NCBI GenBank assembly: GCA_027483605.1
Contig: JAIXUE010000010.1
Coordinates: 1-64,000, forward strand
Reading direction: 5' to 3'
Source: Cryomorphaceae bacterium
GTDB taxonomy: Bacteria; Bacteroidota; Bacteroidia; Flavobacteriales_D; Crocinitomicaceae
Length of the DNA: 64,000 bases
Made by a program: the position numbers and the translations under genes. How positions within the stretch are numbered: position 1 is the stretch's first letter; each line of letters opens with the position of its first letter. Below, in pieces: positions 48,215 through 60,273 of the stretch. The notes under the pieces were generated by a model, which was not told the DNA's origin, did no database searches, and was given only the letters and a program-made list of their open reading frames with translations.

Positions 48215-49105
48215 TTAACAAAATTCATGGAAAGCCCTGAGGAAACTCAGGGTTTTTTGTTCCTCAGAACCGTCTGCAGGCTCCTGATTATATACCCAAT
48301 TCGCCATTGGCGGCATGCTCATCAAAATAGACTCCGTGCGCCCACCAGAATAGATTCCAAACTTGGTGCCGCGGTCGTGAAGCAAATTGAACTCCACATA
48401 ACGACCTCTTCGGAGCGCTTGCCAATTGAACTCGGCAACCGATGGTTCATTGAGTGTGATATCTTGCAGTTGATCACCGTAAACAACAGGAAACAAACGA
48501 CCTAAATCTTGACAATAAGAAAAAATTTGATCTTTTGTCAGTCCGCATGCTTCGTTGAGTTGGTCAAAAAAGATGCCTCCCACCCCTCGTGATTCACCCC
48601 GATGAGGCAAAAAGAAATAGCGATCGGCCCATTCTTTGAATTGCGGGTAAAACTCAGGACTATAACGGTCAGAAACTTCTTTTAAAGACCGATGAAACAT
48701 TTTTGCGCGGTCGAGGTCTACATAGTGTGGCGTAAGGTCTATGCCTCCTCCGAACCAGTAGGTATGGTCTTCGAGTTCAAAATAGCGCACATTCATGTGC
48801 ATAATCGGATGGCGCGGATGGCGTGGATGCAAAACAATAGAAACGCCTGTGGCAAAAAACTCGTCGCCTTCATGGCTAAGTTGTTGTTTCATGGCAGCAG
48901 TAACAGGGCCGTGTACAGCACTAAACGCAACACCTGCTTTTTCTAATATACGACCACCTTGAAGGGTACGCGTATGACCACCTCCACCCTCTTCTCTTTG
49001 CCAGGTGTCTTCTTGAAAAGTTGCTCCGCCATCGAGTGCTTCGAGTGCTTGACAAATATGTAACTGTAGCGCTCGGTAGCGCTCGGCAATTGCTGATTTA
49101 TTCAT
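48215..49105 (-). CDS. hemF: Oxygen-dependent coproporphyrinogen III oxidase
   Basis: A 296-residue enzyme of the HemF family. Conserved blocks are WQREEGGGGHTRTLQGGRIL, MHMNVRYFELEDHTYWFGGG, DLTPHYVDLDRAKMFHRSL, HRGESRGVGGIFFDQLNEA and FNLLHDRGTKFGIYSGGRTE, all at the family positions. It oxidatively decarboxylates coproporphyrinogen III to protoporphyrinogen IX in heme synthesis and needs oxygen, so the organism respires aerobically. It overlaps the LysM/receptor gene by eight bases. Confidence 0.97.
   Translation of the reverse strand: MNKSAIAERYRALQLHICQALEALDGGATFQEDTWQREEGGGGHTRTLQGGRILEKAGVAFSAVHGPVTAAMKQQLSHEGDEFFATGVSIVLHPRHPRHPIMHMNVRYFELEDHTYWFGGGIDLTPHYVDLDRAKMFHRSLKEVSDRYSPEFYPQFKEWADRYFFLPHRGESRGVGGIFFDQLNEACGLTKDQIFSYCQDLGRLFPVVYGDQLQDITLNEPSVAEFNWQALRRGRYVEFNLLHDRGTKFGIYSGGRTESILMSMPPMANWVYNQEPADGSEEQKTLSFLRAFHEFC
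48235..48258 (+). terminator. Terminator of the lipocalin-like gene inside hemF
   Basis: CCCTGA (48235-48240) pairs with TCAGGG (48247-48252), loop GGAAAC, followed by six T residues on the plus strand. The lipocalin-like gene ends 38 bases before it. The hairpin lies within the last codons of the convergent hemF gene, whose stop is at 48215. Confidence 0.75.
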
Positions 49106-50822
49106 GATTGGGGGCTAACAATTGGGCGTTTTTATAAGGAACAACAACAGCCGCAGCATTTTCTATCCATAAACCGTTGGCGTTGTCTCTTAAAATCATG
49201 TTGCTAATGAGCCCCTTTTGCAACGCGCTGTTGCCGAGCAATTGCTTGCCTACATGCAGCGTGAGGTCATAACCCAAACAAGCCATTTTGGTGAGATCGG
49301 CGTTGTAACGCTTGCGGTAGGCTTTGTGAAAAGGTATGATTTGAGGGTCGTGGTAGCTGAAATAACTTGGGAGCGCAACTAAAAAGACTTGATCTCTTAC
49401 AAGTGGTGCATCGAGCTCTTTGTAGTCGAGCCAGTCTTTTTGACCGGCAATTATCAAGTTGCTATCTAAGGCGGCAGCTTTGAGCAAACCAACAACTTTT
49501 GCACGCTCTGAACTGAAACTTACCAAAAGTTGCGGACCTCCAACGGGCCTGAATTTTTGATAAGTAGTCCAGGAAGCCTCTTGCAATTTGAGTTTAGATT
49601 GTGTGGTGGGTACAGCGGCAAAAGCGGTCTTGAATTTTTGCTCGAGTAGTTGATCAGCAGGTAGCGGACTGTTGATCAGGACCACTGTATGCCCTTGATA
49701 GTTTCGATGTAAATGCTGCGCTAGATTTTCAACCAAAGCGGCATCGGAAGGTGTATAAGCGATGAAATGATCTGCCATTTGCACGAGTTGTGCGGACATT
49801 TGCACCGGAAAAACAACCGGAATACCTTTTTCTTTGGCAAAGGCAGCGACAATTTTGGCTTGTTTCTCTTGTAAAGGCGAAAAAATGAGATCGATGCCGC
49901 TCAGCTCTGAACTGCGCAATACAGCATCGAGAGTAGGACTCAAGGCGTTGTCGTCAAAAACATGGAAATCAGCTGAAAGGCCCAAATTCTTAAGGCTGTC
50001 AAGCGCCATTTTCATGCCCATGTAGTAATCGAGGGCAGCGGCCGCCACAAAACGGTTTTGGCCAGCAGCGGAATCGAGTGCAAATGGCAAAAATACAGCG
50101 ATGTTGTAGTGTGCTTTTGGCGGCACAGGAAAGTGAAATGCAGTGTTGGCAACTTTAGCTTGAGGAGCGGGGACGGCTTGCACCGGCACGGTTGTCGTGT
50201 TGACTTGCTTTATGGGGACAAGAATCTGCTGGCCCGGACTCACTCTTGATGAAGTCAGTTTATTGAGCACCAACAAGGTATCAACAGAAACCATATAGCG
50301 CTTAGAGATCGCCGAAAGCGTTTCTTTGTCTAGAACGGTGTGCTTGATCAGTGTATCGGTTAGTTTGTGTGGAAAATGATTGGGGGTGGCAATAACGGAC
50401 GCGGTATTTTGCTGGTTGACATAAAAAGGTAAAACGGCATTTTTAACGACAATATTTTGCCCCACTTTGATGCCAGCCTTGGCACTCGGATTCCAAGCGT
50501 ACAAAGAATCTAGGGGTGCCTCGTAAAGGCGAGAAATGGCAAAAAGCGTTTGTTGTGGCGTCACTTTATGCAGCATTTGACCACGGAGCACCGGAACAGC
50601 TATGGTCTGGCCAGCCACCAGACCGCGTTCCAGACCAGGATTCAAAGCGAGTAGGTGCTCAGCATCGCATTTGAATAAAGTTTGGAGCTGCGCGAGGCTC
50701 TGACCATCAGGCAAGGCATATTGATAAAATTTTTGACCATCCTTCTCTACGATTGGCAAAGCCTGAGCCCTCAACAAAAATGTAAGCAAGAAGCAAAAGT
50801 GGAAGGATAGCAAAGTTTTCAT
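49098..50822 (-). CDS. LysM and periplasmic-binding-protein-like receptor domain protein
   Basis: A 574-residue exported protein; the ATG at 50822 with signal peptide (MKTLLSFHFCFLLTFLLRAQ) is preferred over the longer frame that overlaps guaA. Three LysM domains follow at about 25-75, 82-130 and 165-210 (HKVTPQQTLFAISRLYEAPL is typical), then from about 245 a periplasmic-binding-protein fold of the amino acid ABC transporter receptor type (YNIAVFLPFALDSAAGQNRF, and YYMGMKMALDSLKNLGLSAD). It would bind peptidoglycan and a ligand in the periplasm. It is two bases from guaA, a linkage often seen in Bacteroidota. Its ligand is unknown. Confidence 0.85.
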   Translation of the reverse strand: MKTLLSFHFCFLLTFLLRAQALPIVEKDGQKFYQYALPDGQSLAQLQTLFKCDAEHLLALNPGLERGLVAGQTIAVPVLRGQMLHKVTPQQTLFAISRLYEAPLDSLYAWNPSAKAGIKVGQNIVVKNAVLPFYVNQQNTASVIATPNHFPHKLTDTLIKHTVLDKETLSAISKRYMVSVDTLLVLNKLTSSRVSPGQQILVPIKQVNTTTVPVQAVPAPQAKVANTAFHFPVPPKAHYNIAVFLPFALDSAAGQNRFVAAAALDYYMGMKMALDSLKNLGLSADFHVFDDNALSPTLDAVLRSSELSGIDLIFSPLQEKQAKIVAAFAKEKGIPVVFPVQMSAQLVQMADHFIAYTPSDAALVENLAQHLHRNYQGHTVVLINSPLPADQLLEQKFKTAFAAVPTTQSKLKLQEASWTTYQKFRPVGGPQLLVSFSSERAKVVGLLKAAALDSNLIIAGQKDWLDYKELDAPLVRDQVFLVALPSYFSYHDPQIIPFHKAYRKRYNADLTKMACLGYDLTLHVGKQLLGNSALQKGLISNMILRDNANGLWIENAAAVVVPYKNAQLLAPNHE

Positions 50823-50823
50823 C

Positions 50824-52356
50824 TTATTCCCATTCAATGGTGGCGGGTGGCTTGGAGCTGATGTCGTAGGTGACGCGGTTGATACCACGCACTTGGTTGA
50901 TGATGCGGTTGGATATTTTGGCTAAAAACTCATATGGTAAATGACACCAGTCGGCGGTCATGCCATCGGTGGACGTAACCGCTCTGAGCGCAACTGCGTT
51001 TTCGTAGGTGCGTTCGTCGCCCATGACGCCAACGGATTGGATCGGTAAAAAGATGGCACCAGCCTGCCAAACATCGTTGTAAAGGTTGTCTTCTTTGAGG
51101 CCGTTGATGAAAATGGCATCTACCTCTTGCAAAATGCCGACCTTTTCTTCGGTAACCTCACCTAAAATACGGATGCCAAGACCCGGACCCGGGAATGGAT
51201 GACGCCCTAAGATGCGCTCGTCTATTTGTAAAGAGCGGCCAATGCGACGGACTTCGTCTTTGAAAAGCAAGCGAAGCGGCTCTACCACTTGAAGTTTCAT
51301 GTAGTCGGGTAAACCGCCCACATTGTGATGAGATTTAATGGTTTGAGACGGGCCGCCGGTAGCAGAAACTGATTCGATGACATCTGGGTAAATGGTGCCT
51401 TGGCCAAGCCATTTGGCGTTTTCGACCAATTTGGATTCTTCGTCAAAAACGTCCACAAATACTTTTCCGATGGCCTTTCTTTTGAGTTCTGGATCGGTGA
51501 GGCCGCTCAGTGCGCTATAAAAACGCTCTGCTGCATTGACGCCCTTCACATTGAGCCCCATGCCTTGGTAAGAGGCCAAAACTTCTTCGAATTCGTTTTT
51601 GCGCAGCAAACCGTTGTCTACAAAAATGCAATGGAGGTTCGGGCCAATGGCTTTGTGCAAGAGCACAGCTGCAACAGAGGAGTCAACACCGCCAGAAAGA
51701 CCGAGTATGACTTTGTCGTTGCCGAGTTGTGCTTGCAAGCGGGCAGTTGTTTCTTCGATGAAGGAGTCGGGGGTCCAGTCGCAGGCGCAGTGGCAAACAT
51801 CGACAATGAAGTTTTGCAATAGCGTTTTGCCTTCGGTGGAGTGATATACTTCTGGGTGAAATTGAATGCCAAAAGTTTGCTCGCCTTCAATGGCGTAACC
51901 CGCCACTTCTACGTCGTGGGTAGAGCAAATGATTTGGTAATGAGCAGGTATTTTTTTGATGGTGTCGCCGTGGGACATCCAGACTTGTGAACCTTGCGTG
52001 AGGCCTTTGGTGAGGATGTTGGAGCTGTCTACAAAATTGAGGTGAGCGCGGCCGTATTCGCGGGTGTTGGATGGCAACACCTCACCGCCAAAGTGATGCG
52101 AAAGATATTGGGCACCAAAACAAACGCCCAAAAGCGGGAGTTTGCCTTTGATGGCGGAAAGATCGGGGCGCGGCGCTTGCGGGTCGCGGACAGAAAACGG
52201 ACTGCCCGATAAGATAACTCCTTTGACATTGCTGCCGAGTTCTGGAATTTTGTTCCAGGGGTGGATTTCACAATAAACGTTGAGTTCGCGGATTCTTCTG
52301 GCAATCAGTTGGGTATATTGAGAACCAAAATCGAGGATTACAATTAATTCATGCAT
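50824..52356 (-). CDS. guaA: GMP synthase (glutamine-hydrolysing)
   Basis: A 510-residue full-length GMP synthase. The amidotransferase half has the nucleophile Cys in [16 protein letters not shown] and the His-Glu pair in [10 protein letters not shown]. The synthetase half has the pyrophosphatase P-loop in [20 protein letters not shown] and ends IEWE, as usual. It turns XMP into GMP with glutamine and ATP. A TAnnTTTG match lies four bases before the ATG, pointing to a very short leader. It is divergent from secA, with 87 bases between the start codons. Confidence 0.98.
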   Translation of the reverse strand: MHELIVILDFGSQYTQLIARRIRELNVYCEIHPWNKIPELGSNVKGVILSGSPFSVRDPQAPRPDLSAIKGKLPLLGVCFGAQYLSHHFGGEVLPSNTREYGRAHLNFVDSSNILTKGLTQGSQVWMSHGDTIKKIPAHYQIICSTHDVEVAGYAIEGEQTFGIQFHPEVYHSTEGKTLLQNFIVDVCHCACDWTPDSFIEETTARLQAQLGNDKVILGLSGGVDSSVAAVLLHKAIGPNLHCIFVDNGLLRKNEFEEVLASYQGMGLNVKGVNAAERFYSALSGLTDPELKRKAIGKVFVDVFDEESKLVENAKWLGQGTIYPDVIESVSATGGPSQTIKSHHNVGGLPDYMKLQVVEPLRLLFKDEVRRIGRSLQIDERILGRHPFPGPGLGIRILGEVTEEKVGILQEVDAIFINGLKEDNLYNDVWQAGAIFLPIQSVGVMGDERTYENAVALRAVTSTDGMTADWCHLPYEFLAKISNRIINQVRGINRVTYDISSKPPATIEWE

Positions 52357-52360
52357 GCCA

Positions 52361-52368
52361 CAAAGATA
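52361..52368 (-). promoter_or_regulatory. -7 box next to the guaA start
   Basis: Minus-strand TATCTTTG matches TAnnTTTG and ends four bases before the guaA ATG. If used, the transcript would be almost leaderless. No partner TTTG is clear at the right distance. Confidence 0.35.
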
Positions 52369-52411
52369 GCTGAAATACGATTTATTTGCCGCTAAAATCC
52401 ATAGAATTCAT

Positions 52412-52419
52412 TAATTTTG
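52412..52419 (+). promoter_or_regulatory. -7 box of secA
   Basis: TAATTTTG matches TAnnTTTG 24 bases before the secA ATG. TTTG at 52385-52388 could be the -33 element, but the spacing is 23 bases instead of about 19. An upstream in-frame start at 52417 falls in this box, so it is not used. Confidence 0.4.
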
Positions 52420-52443
52420 AGGTTCGCTAAATTGAACACAGAC

Positions 52444-55400
52444 ATGATCGGAGATTTACTCAAATCTATTTTCGGAGACAAGACCGCAAAAGACCGCAAA
52501 GAATACTGGCCTTTCGTAGACAAAGCCAACAACGCCTGGAACAGCATCCAAACGCTTTCCGATGACCAACTCCGCGAAAAAACCCGCGGATTCCAAGCAC
52601 AAGTAAGCCAAGCCATCTCCTCTTTAGAAGAAACACTCGCAGGGCTCCAGGCCAAAGCAGCCGACCTCCAAACCTCTTTTGAAGAAAAAGAAAAACTCTA
52701 CGATGAAATCGATCAAATGGTGAAAACCATAGACGAACGCATAGAAGAGGAGCTGCTCCTTATTTTACCCGAAGCTTTTGCGGTCGTTAAAGAAACCGCG
52801 CGCCGCTGGGCAGAGAACGGCCAACTTACCGTAAGTGCCACCGACTTCGATCGTCAGCTCGCCGCTGCCCGCGATGGCATCAGCATTGAGGGTGAGCGCG
52901 CTATTTGGCACAACGAATGGACCGCCGCCGGCAACAAAATCAAATGGGCCATGGTTCATTACGACGTTCAGCTCATGGGTGGCGCCGTATTGCACCGCGG
53001 CAACATCGCCGAAATGCAAACCGGTGAAGGTAAAACACTGGTGGCTACCCTACCCGTCTACCTCAATGCACTTTCAGGCAAAGGCGTTCATGTGGTTACG
53101 GTCAACGACTACCTCGCCAAGCGCGATGCCGAATGGATGGGCCCACTCTATGAATTCCATGGTTTGCGCGTAGACTGCATCGACAAACACCAACCCAACT
53201 CTCAGCGCCGCCGTGAGGCCTACATGGCCGACATCACTTTCGGTACCAACAACGAATTTGGCTTCGACTACCTCCGTGACAACATGGCAGGCCACGTCGA
53301 TGACATCGTACAACGCAAGCACCATTTTGCGATTGTCGATGAGGTTGACTCCGTATTAATCGACGACGCCCGTACGCCGCTCATCATTGCTGGGCCAACA
53401 CCCAAAGGCGACGAACACGAATTCCACGAACTCAAGCCGCGCATCGAACGCGTGGTAGATGCACAGCGCGCTTTTGTACAGCAGTGTCTCAACGACGCCA
53501 AAAAAATGCTCAGCGTCATCAACGAGCCCAACCCTGACAAAAACGAACAAAAACGCCTTTTAGAAGAGGGTGGGATCGCCTTGCTTCGCGCACACCGAGG
53601 CTTGCCTAAAAACCGTGCGCTCATCAAGTTTTTATCGGAGCCAGGCATCAAAGTACACCTCCAAAAGACCGAAAATTTCTACATGGCCGAGCAAGGTAAA
53701 AACATGAAGAAAATCGACGCCGATTTGTTCTTTGTCATCGACGAAAAGAACAATTCCATCGAGCTCACCGACAAAGGAATCGACCTCGTTTCGGGCAAAG
53801 ACGACCGCGACTTCTTTATCATGCCAGACATCGGCGCCGAAATCGCCAAATTGCAAAAAGAAGCACTCGAAAAAGATGCCTACTTAGAACGCAAAGACGC
53901 TCTGGTGCGCGAATACTCCATCAAATCGGAGCGCATTCACTCTGTGAGCCAACTTTTGCGCGCCTACACGCTCTTTGAAAAAGAAGTGGAATACGTCATC
54001 ATGGACGGCAAAGTCAAAATTGTCGACGAATCTACAGGCCGTATCATGGAAGGTCGCCGCTACTCAGACGGTTTGCACCAAGCCATCGAAGCCAAAGAAA
54101 ACGTGACCGTAGAAGCTGCCACCCAAACCTACGCCTCAATCACCTTGCAGAATTACTTCCGCATGTACCACAAACTAGCTGGCATGACCGGAACTGCAGA
54201 AACCGAAGCGCGCGAATTCTGGGACATCTACAAACTAGATGTGGTGGTGGTCCCGACGAACCGCCCTATTTCTCGCAAAGACCAAGACGATTTCGTCTAC
54301 AAAACTGCACGTGAAAAATACAACGCAATCATCCTAGAAATCGAAGAATTGGTAGCCAATGGCAGGCCAGTTTTGGTGGGTACCACTACCGTCGAGATTT
54401 CTGAATTGTTGTCGCGAATGCTCCAAATGAAGAAAATTCCGCATCAAGTTTTGAATGCGAAATACCACCAGAAAGAAGCAGAAATTGTTGCCAACGCAGG
54501 TTTAGCTGGTACCGTCACTATTGCCACCAACATGGCGGGCCGTGGTACCGACATCAAACTCGGCGAAGGCGTCAAGGAAGCGGGCGGTTTGGCCATTATC
54601 GGTACCGAGCGCCATGACTCCCGCCGCGTCGATCGCCAGTTGCGCGGACGCGCTGGTCGCCAAGGCGATCCAGGATCTTCTCGCTTTTTTGTATCTCTTG
54701 AAGACGACCTCATGCGCAAATTTGGTTCGGAGCGCATTGCATCTATCATGGACCGCATGGGCCTCAAAGAAGGCGAAGTCATTACGGCCGGAATGGTCTC
54801 TAAATCCATCGAGCGCGCTCAGAAAAAAGTCGAAGAGAACAACTTCGGAATGCGCAAGAACCTCCTCGAATACGACGACGTCATGAACGCCCAGCGCAAG
54901 GCCATTTACCGCAAGCGCAGAAACGCACTCTACGGAGATCGCCTCGACATCGACATCGACAACATGTTCTACGATCATTGCGAAAACACCGTAGCAAGCT
55001 GCGCCAAGTTACCTTTCCAAGAGTTTGAACTCGAGCTTCTGCGCCTCATCGGCATCGAAACACCGGTAGACGAAGCTACTTTCCAACAACTCAGTACATC
55101 CGAACTCACAGAACGCGTTTATGCTGCGCTCCGCGAGGCCTACGACCGCAAATGCGACAAAATTGCACGCATGGCCTATCCGCAGGTGAAACACGTATTT
55201 GAAACGATGTCTCAGCAATACAAAAACATCGTGTTCCCACTCACCGACGGCCGTCGCCAAATGCAGCTCATCGTTAATTTAGAAGAAGCTTACCAATCAG
55301 AAGGCCGCGTCATCAGCAAATACTTTGAGCGCAACGTATTGCTGAGCAAAATCGACGACGAATGGAAAGAACACCTCAGAGAAATGGACGACCTCCGCTC

Positions 55401-55749
55401 TGCTGTGCGCAATGCCCAATACGAGCAAAAAGACCCACTGGTCATCTATAAATTGGAGTCTTATGAGCTTTTCCGCAGCATGCTCAATCGCCTCAATGAA
55501 GAAGCGCTTGACTTACTCATGCGCATGGACGTCCCCGTTGAGCAACAAATCCAAAGCACCAACCAAGAAGACCACCAAAACAACTACGACAAAGCCCAAA
55601 CGAGCAATCAAGAGGCCATCGCCAATTCGGCGCCAGCAGCCAGAGAGGTCGAGAAAAAGCAACCCGTTGTTGCCGAGGTGAAAATCAACCGCAACGACCC
55701 CTGTCCTTGCGGAAGCGGCAAGAAATTCAAACAGTGTCACGGACAATAA
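52444..55749 (+). CDS. secA: Preprotein translocase subunit SecA
   Basis: A 1101-residue SecA from the ATG at 52444 (MIGDLLKSIFGDKTAKD). The Walker A is EMQTGEGKTLVATLP, followed by VNDYLAKRDAEWMGP, the DEAD-box-like IVDEVDSVLIDDARTPLI and later motor motifs (MAGRGTDIKLGEGV, RQLRGRAGRQGDPGS). The C-terminus is a zinc-binding SEC-C motif: NDPCPCGSGKKFKQCHG. It is longer than the E. coli protein (901), as is normal for Bacteroidota, because of insertions near the N-terminus and in NBD1. It drives ATP-dependent export through SecYEG. Confidence 0.98.
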   Translation: MIGDLLKSIFGDKTAKDRKEYWPFVDKANNAWNSIQTLSDDQLREKTRGFQAQVSQAISSLEETLAGLQAKAADLQTSFEEKEKLYDEIDQMVKTIDERIEEELLLILPEAFAVVKETARRWAENGQLTVSATDFDRQLAAARDGISIEGERAIWHNEWTAAGNKIKWAMVHYDVQLMGGAVLHRGNIAEMQTGEGKTLVATLPVYLNALSGKGVHVVTVNDYLAKRDAEWMGPLYEFHGLRVDCIDKHQPNSQRRREAYMADITFGTNNEFGFDYLRDNMAGHVDDIVQRKHHFAIVDEVDSVLIDDARTPLIIAGPTPKGDEHEFHELKPRIERVVDAQRAFVQQCLNDAKKMLSVINEPNPDKNEQKRLLEEGGIALLRAHRGLPKNRALIKFLSEPGIKVHLQKTENFYMAEQGKNMKKIDADLFFVIDEKNNSIELTDKGIDLVSGKDDRDFFIMPDIGAEIAKLQKEALEKDAYLERKDALVREYSIKSERIHSVSQLLRAYTLFEKEVEYVIMDGKVKIVDESTGRIMEGRRYSDGLHQAIEAKENVTVEAATQTYASITLQNYFRMYHKLAGMTGTAETEAREFWDIYKLDVVVVPTNRPISRKDQDDFVYKTAREKYNAIILEIEELVANGRPVLVGTTTVEISELLSRMLQMKKIPHQVLNAKYHQKEAEIVANAGLAGTVTIATNMAGRGTDIKLGEGVKEAGGLAIIGTERHDSRRVDRQLRGRAGRQGDPGSSRFFVSLEDDLMRKFGSERIASIMDRMGLKEGEVITAGMVSKSIERAQKKVEENNFGMRKNLLEYDDVMNAQRKAIYRKRRNALYGDRLDIDIDNMFYDHCENTVASCAKLPFQEFELELLRLIGIETPVDEATFQQLSTSELTERVYAALREAYDRKCDKIARMAYPQVKHVFETMSQQYKNIVFPLTDGRRQMQLIVNLEEAYQSEGRVISKYFERNVLLSKIDDEWKEHLREMDDLRSAVRNAQYEQKDPLVIYKLESYELFRSMLNRLNEEALDLLMRMDVPVEQQIQSTNQEDHQNNYDKAQTSNQEAIANSAPAAREVEKKQPVVAEVKINRNDPCPCGSGKKFKQCHGQ

Positions 55750-56508
55750 ATGTCAGTACCAAAAATTGGAATTGTCGGATCCGGAAAAGTAGCGCAAACT
55801 TTATTGCGCTTGGCTTTTGCTGCCCAAATCCCAATTGAAGGCATCTATGCCCGCAATGGCCAAAAAGCAGCAACATTAGCTGAAAAGTTCCATTGTAAAG
55901 TGCTCGATTCAGTTCAGGAGCTCAAAGCAGAACTCATCCTGATTTGCGTTTCCGACGATGCGCTTCCTGAAATAATTGGCTCACTCGGACCACAACAAGT
56001 AGCTGCCTACACAGCCGGGAGTCCGAGTATTAAACTCTTCGAGCACCTTCAACTCGGAGTGTGTTACCCGTTTCAATCTATTTCAAAAGGACGTGATCTC
56101 TTGGCTTCAGATATTCCCTTCATGATCGAAGGCAAAAACGACCTCGTACTCCAACGCATCAGTAGTTTTTTACAACAACTCGGTGCTCAATTCCAAGTTT
56201 GCGGCTCTGCTCAACGCGCTCAGTATCACTTGGCAGGGGTTTTTGTCAATAATTTTGGCAATTTGCTTTTGCTAGAAGCCAGCAAGATCCTTGGCGCTGC
56301 CAACCTAGACATGACGCCCATTTATCCCTTGCTCAACGAAACCATTGCCAAAGCTATTTTACTGGGGCCCGAGCATGCACAAACTGGCCCCGCCTTGCGT
56401 CACGACCAAAACACCCTAGACCGGCACCGCGCCCAACTCCAACCCGAACAATTAGTGGTCTACGATTGTCTGACCAAAAGAATCCAAGATCTCTTTTCAC
56501 ATGCTTAG
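55750..56508 (+). CDS. DUF2520 Rossmann-fold protein
   Basis: A 252-residue protein that starts directly after the secA stop. The N-terminal Rossmann domain begins with KIGIVGSGKVAQTLLRLAF (GxGxxA type) and binds NAD(P). The DUF2520 C-terminal domain is seen in YHLAGVFVNNFGNLLLLEA and LLNETIAKAILLGPEHAQTGPALR. The overall fold is that of ketopantoate/pyrroline-carboxylate reductase relatives; the substrate is unknown. It overlaps the KdsC-like gene by eight bases, so the two are co-translated. Confidence 0.9.
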   Translation: MSVPKIGIVGSGKVAQTLLRLAFAAQIPIEGIYARNGQKAATLAEKFHCKVLDSVQELKAELILICVSDDALPEIIGSLGPQQVAAYTAGSPSIKLFEHLQLGVCYPFQSISKGRDLLASDIPFMIEGKNDLVLQRISSFLQQLGAQFQVCGSAQRAQYHLAGVFVNNFGNLLLLEASKILGAANLDMTPIYPLLNETIAKAILLGPEHAQTGPALRHDQNTLDRHRAQLQPEQLVVYDCLTKRIQDLFSHA

Positions 56509-57019
56509 TTACAAACAAAAGCTCAACGACATCACTACCTTCATTTTTGATGTCGATGGTGTATTTACTGACGGTAAGGTTTACCTCATCAACGACGAAA
56601 TTGTACGCGCACTCAATTCCAAGGATGGCTACGCGGTGCAATATGCCGTCAAAATGGGCTACAAAATCTTTTGCATTACCGGCGGTTCTTCGCCTGAAGT
56701 CAAGAAACGATTAATGGGCTTAGGTGTGCACGATGTCTACCTGGGTGCACACAACAAACTAGCGCGCTACGAGCAAATTAAAAAAGAATACAACCTGTCC
56801 GATACCGAGATCGCCTACATGGGCGACGACATCCCTGATATTCCCGTTTTGCGAGTGGCTGGTCTTTCCGCATGTCCGCAAGACGCCGTTAGTGACGTTA
56901 AGGCAAATGTTCACTACCAAAGCCCTTTTTTAGGAGGCAAAACCTGTGTCCGAGACCTCATCGAGCAAACCCTGCGTTGCCAAGAAAAATGGCTCACTGA
57001 CCTCGCTTACGAGTGGTAG
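56501..57019 (+). CDS. KdsC-like HAD phosphatase (KDO 8-phosphate phosphatase)
   Basis: A 172-residue HAD-IIIA phosphatase. The first motif is FIFDVDGVFTDGKVYL (Asp nucleophile and acid), the second around CITGGSSPEVKKR, and the fourth AYMGDDIPDIPVL. The short C0-type form without a cap domain fits KDO 8-P phosphatase, which gives KDO for lipopolysaccharide; other C0 HAD phosphatases such as YrbI-like acylneuraminate phosphatases look similar. The gene ends 26 bases inside the convergent kinase gene. Confidence 0.85.
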   Translation: MLSYKQKLNDITTFIFDVDGVFTDGKVYLINDEIVRALNSKDGYAVQYAVKMGYKIFCITGGSSPEVKKRLMGLGVHDVYLGAHNKLARYEQIKKEYNLSDTEIAYMGDDIPDIPVLRVAGLSACPQDAVSDVKANVHYQSPFLGGKTCVRDLIEQTLRCQEKWLTDLAYEW

Positions 57020-57982
57020 TCCAATAAGCTTGAAGCGCCGTCGCTAATTCCAATTGATTTGTTGCTCTGCGGAGGTTGTGTTGCGCATCCAGGACCTTAT
57101 AATAAACATCTCCATTTAAATAATCGGTCAGAAAACGCAAGGCTTGCACCGTAATGACGCCCAAAGCTGCCGTGAACAAATTTTGCTGTTCACCTGCAAA
57201 AGTGGTGAGCAATGCCTCAAAGATATCCGCTCTAAATAGGCCATCCTTTTCGTCGGCATCTTCGCCATAACTACAAAAAGACCGGATCATGTCGCCATAA
57301 TCGTAATAGGGCGTACCATATTGTATGGTATCCCAATCTATCAATCCCCGCACTTGTTTGCCATTCGGATGAAACAAAAAATTATTGAGTTTGGGGTCAG
57401 CATGGATCAGCACCCTCTCTGCTTGATCCGAAAGTGTTTTCCAATCCACAAGCGCTGCCCAGTTTGCTTCTATTCTTGACATGGCTTCAGAGGCAAGCGC
57501 TAATCTTTGAAGTGGAGCACTTAATTTGGCACTTTGATAAGCTTGCATCCGCAAATCAATATCCAAAAAATGATCAATTGGCGGGCGCCAATTAGTCAGA
57601 GTCAGCTTTCCCAGTGCTGCGTGAAACTCGAGCAGGGCCGCAGCGGCAAGTTGCGCATTGGCTACGGTCACTTGATTTAAGGTCTTGCTCGGTGAAATTG
57701 CCTTTAGTAAACGAAAAGTATTGTCCTCCACCTGAATAAGCGCAGATCCCAAATGGGTTTTACAATATTGAAGTGGAACCAAAGTATCGAGTTGGATCGA
57801 TTTCGATAGGGCAACTAATTGTTGTTGAAGCTCGAGAGGATGTCTGAAAACTTCCGTATTGATCTGTTGCAGCACATAATCTGCAGTTGAAGTACGAACC
57901 CACCAACTCTGATTGATCAAGCCCTCTTGAATGACTTGGACTTGTGTAGGAGCAATACCCCAATGCGCTTGTATGATTGTTC

Positions 57983-57992
<10 letters not shown>
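56994..57992 (-). CDS. Phosphotransferase of the aminoglycoside-phosphotransferase fold, possible sugar kinase
   Basis: A 332-residue kinase of the APH/choline-kinase fold. The catalytic loop is LIHADPKLNNFLFHPNG (HxDxxxxN) and the metal motif is GLIDWDTIQYGTPYYDYGDM. The start overlaps the nucleotidyltransferase stop by ten bases. A kinase coupled to a nucleotidyltransferase is the arrangement of AmgK and MurU, which make UDP-MurNAc from MurNAc; in N-acetylhexosamine 1-kinases the order is similar. With the exported GH109-like protein upstream, salvage of an amino sugar is likely, but the substrate is not certain. Confidence 0.8.
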
Positions 57993-60246
<2,254 letters not shown>

Positions 60247-60273
60247 CATTCGTTTAAAAAATCACACAAACAC

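Noticed and set aside
52600-55700. Long antisense frames across secA
   Set aside because: They follow the codon pattern of secA on the opposite strand, have no family resemblance and lack start signals.
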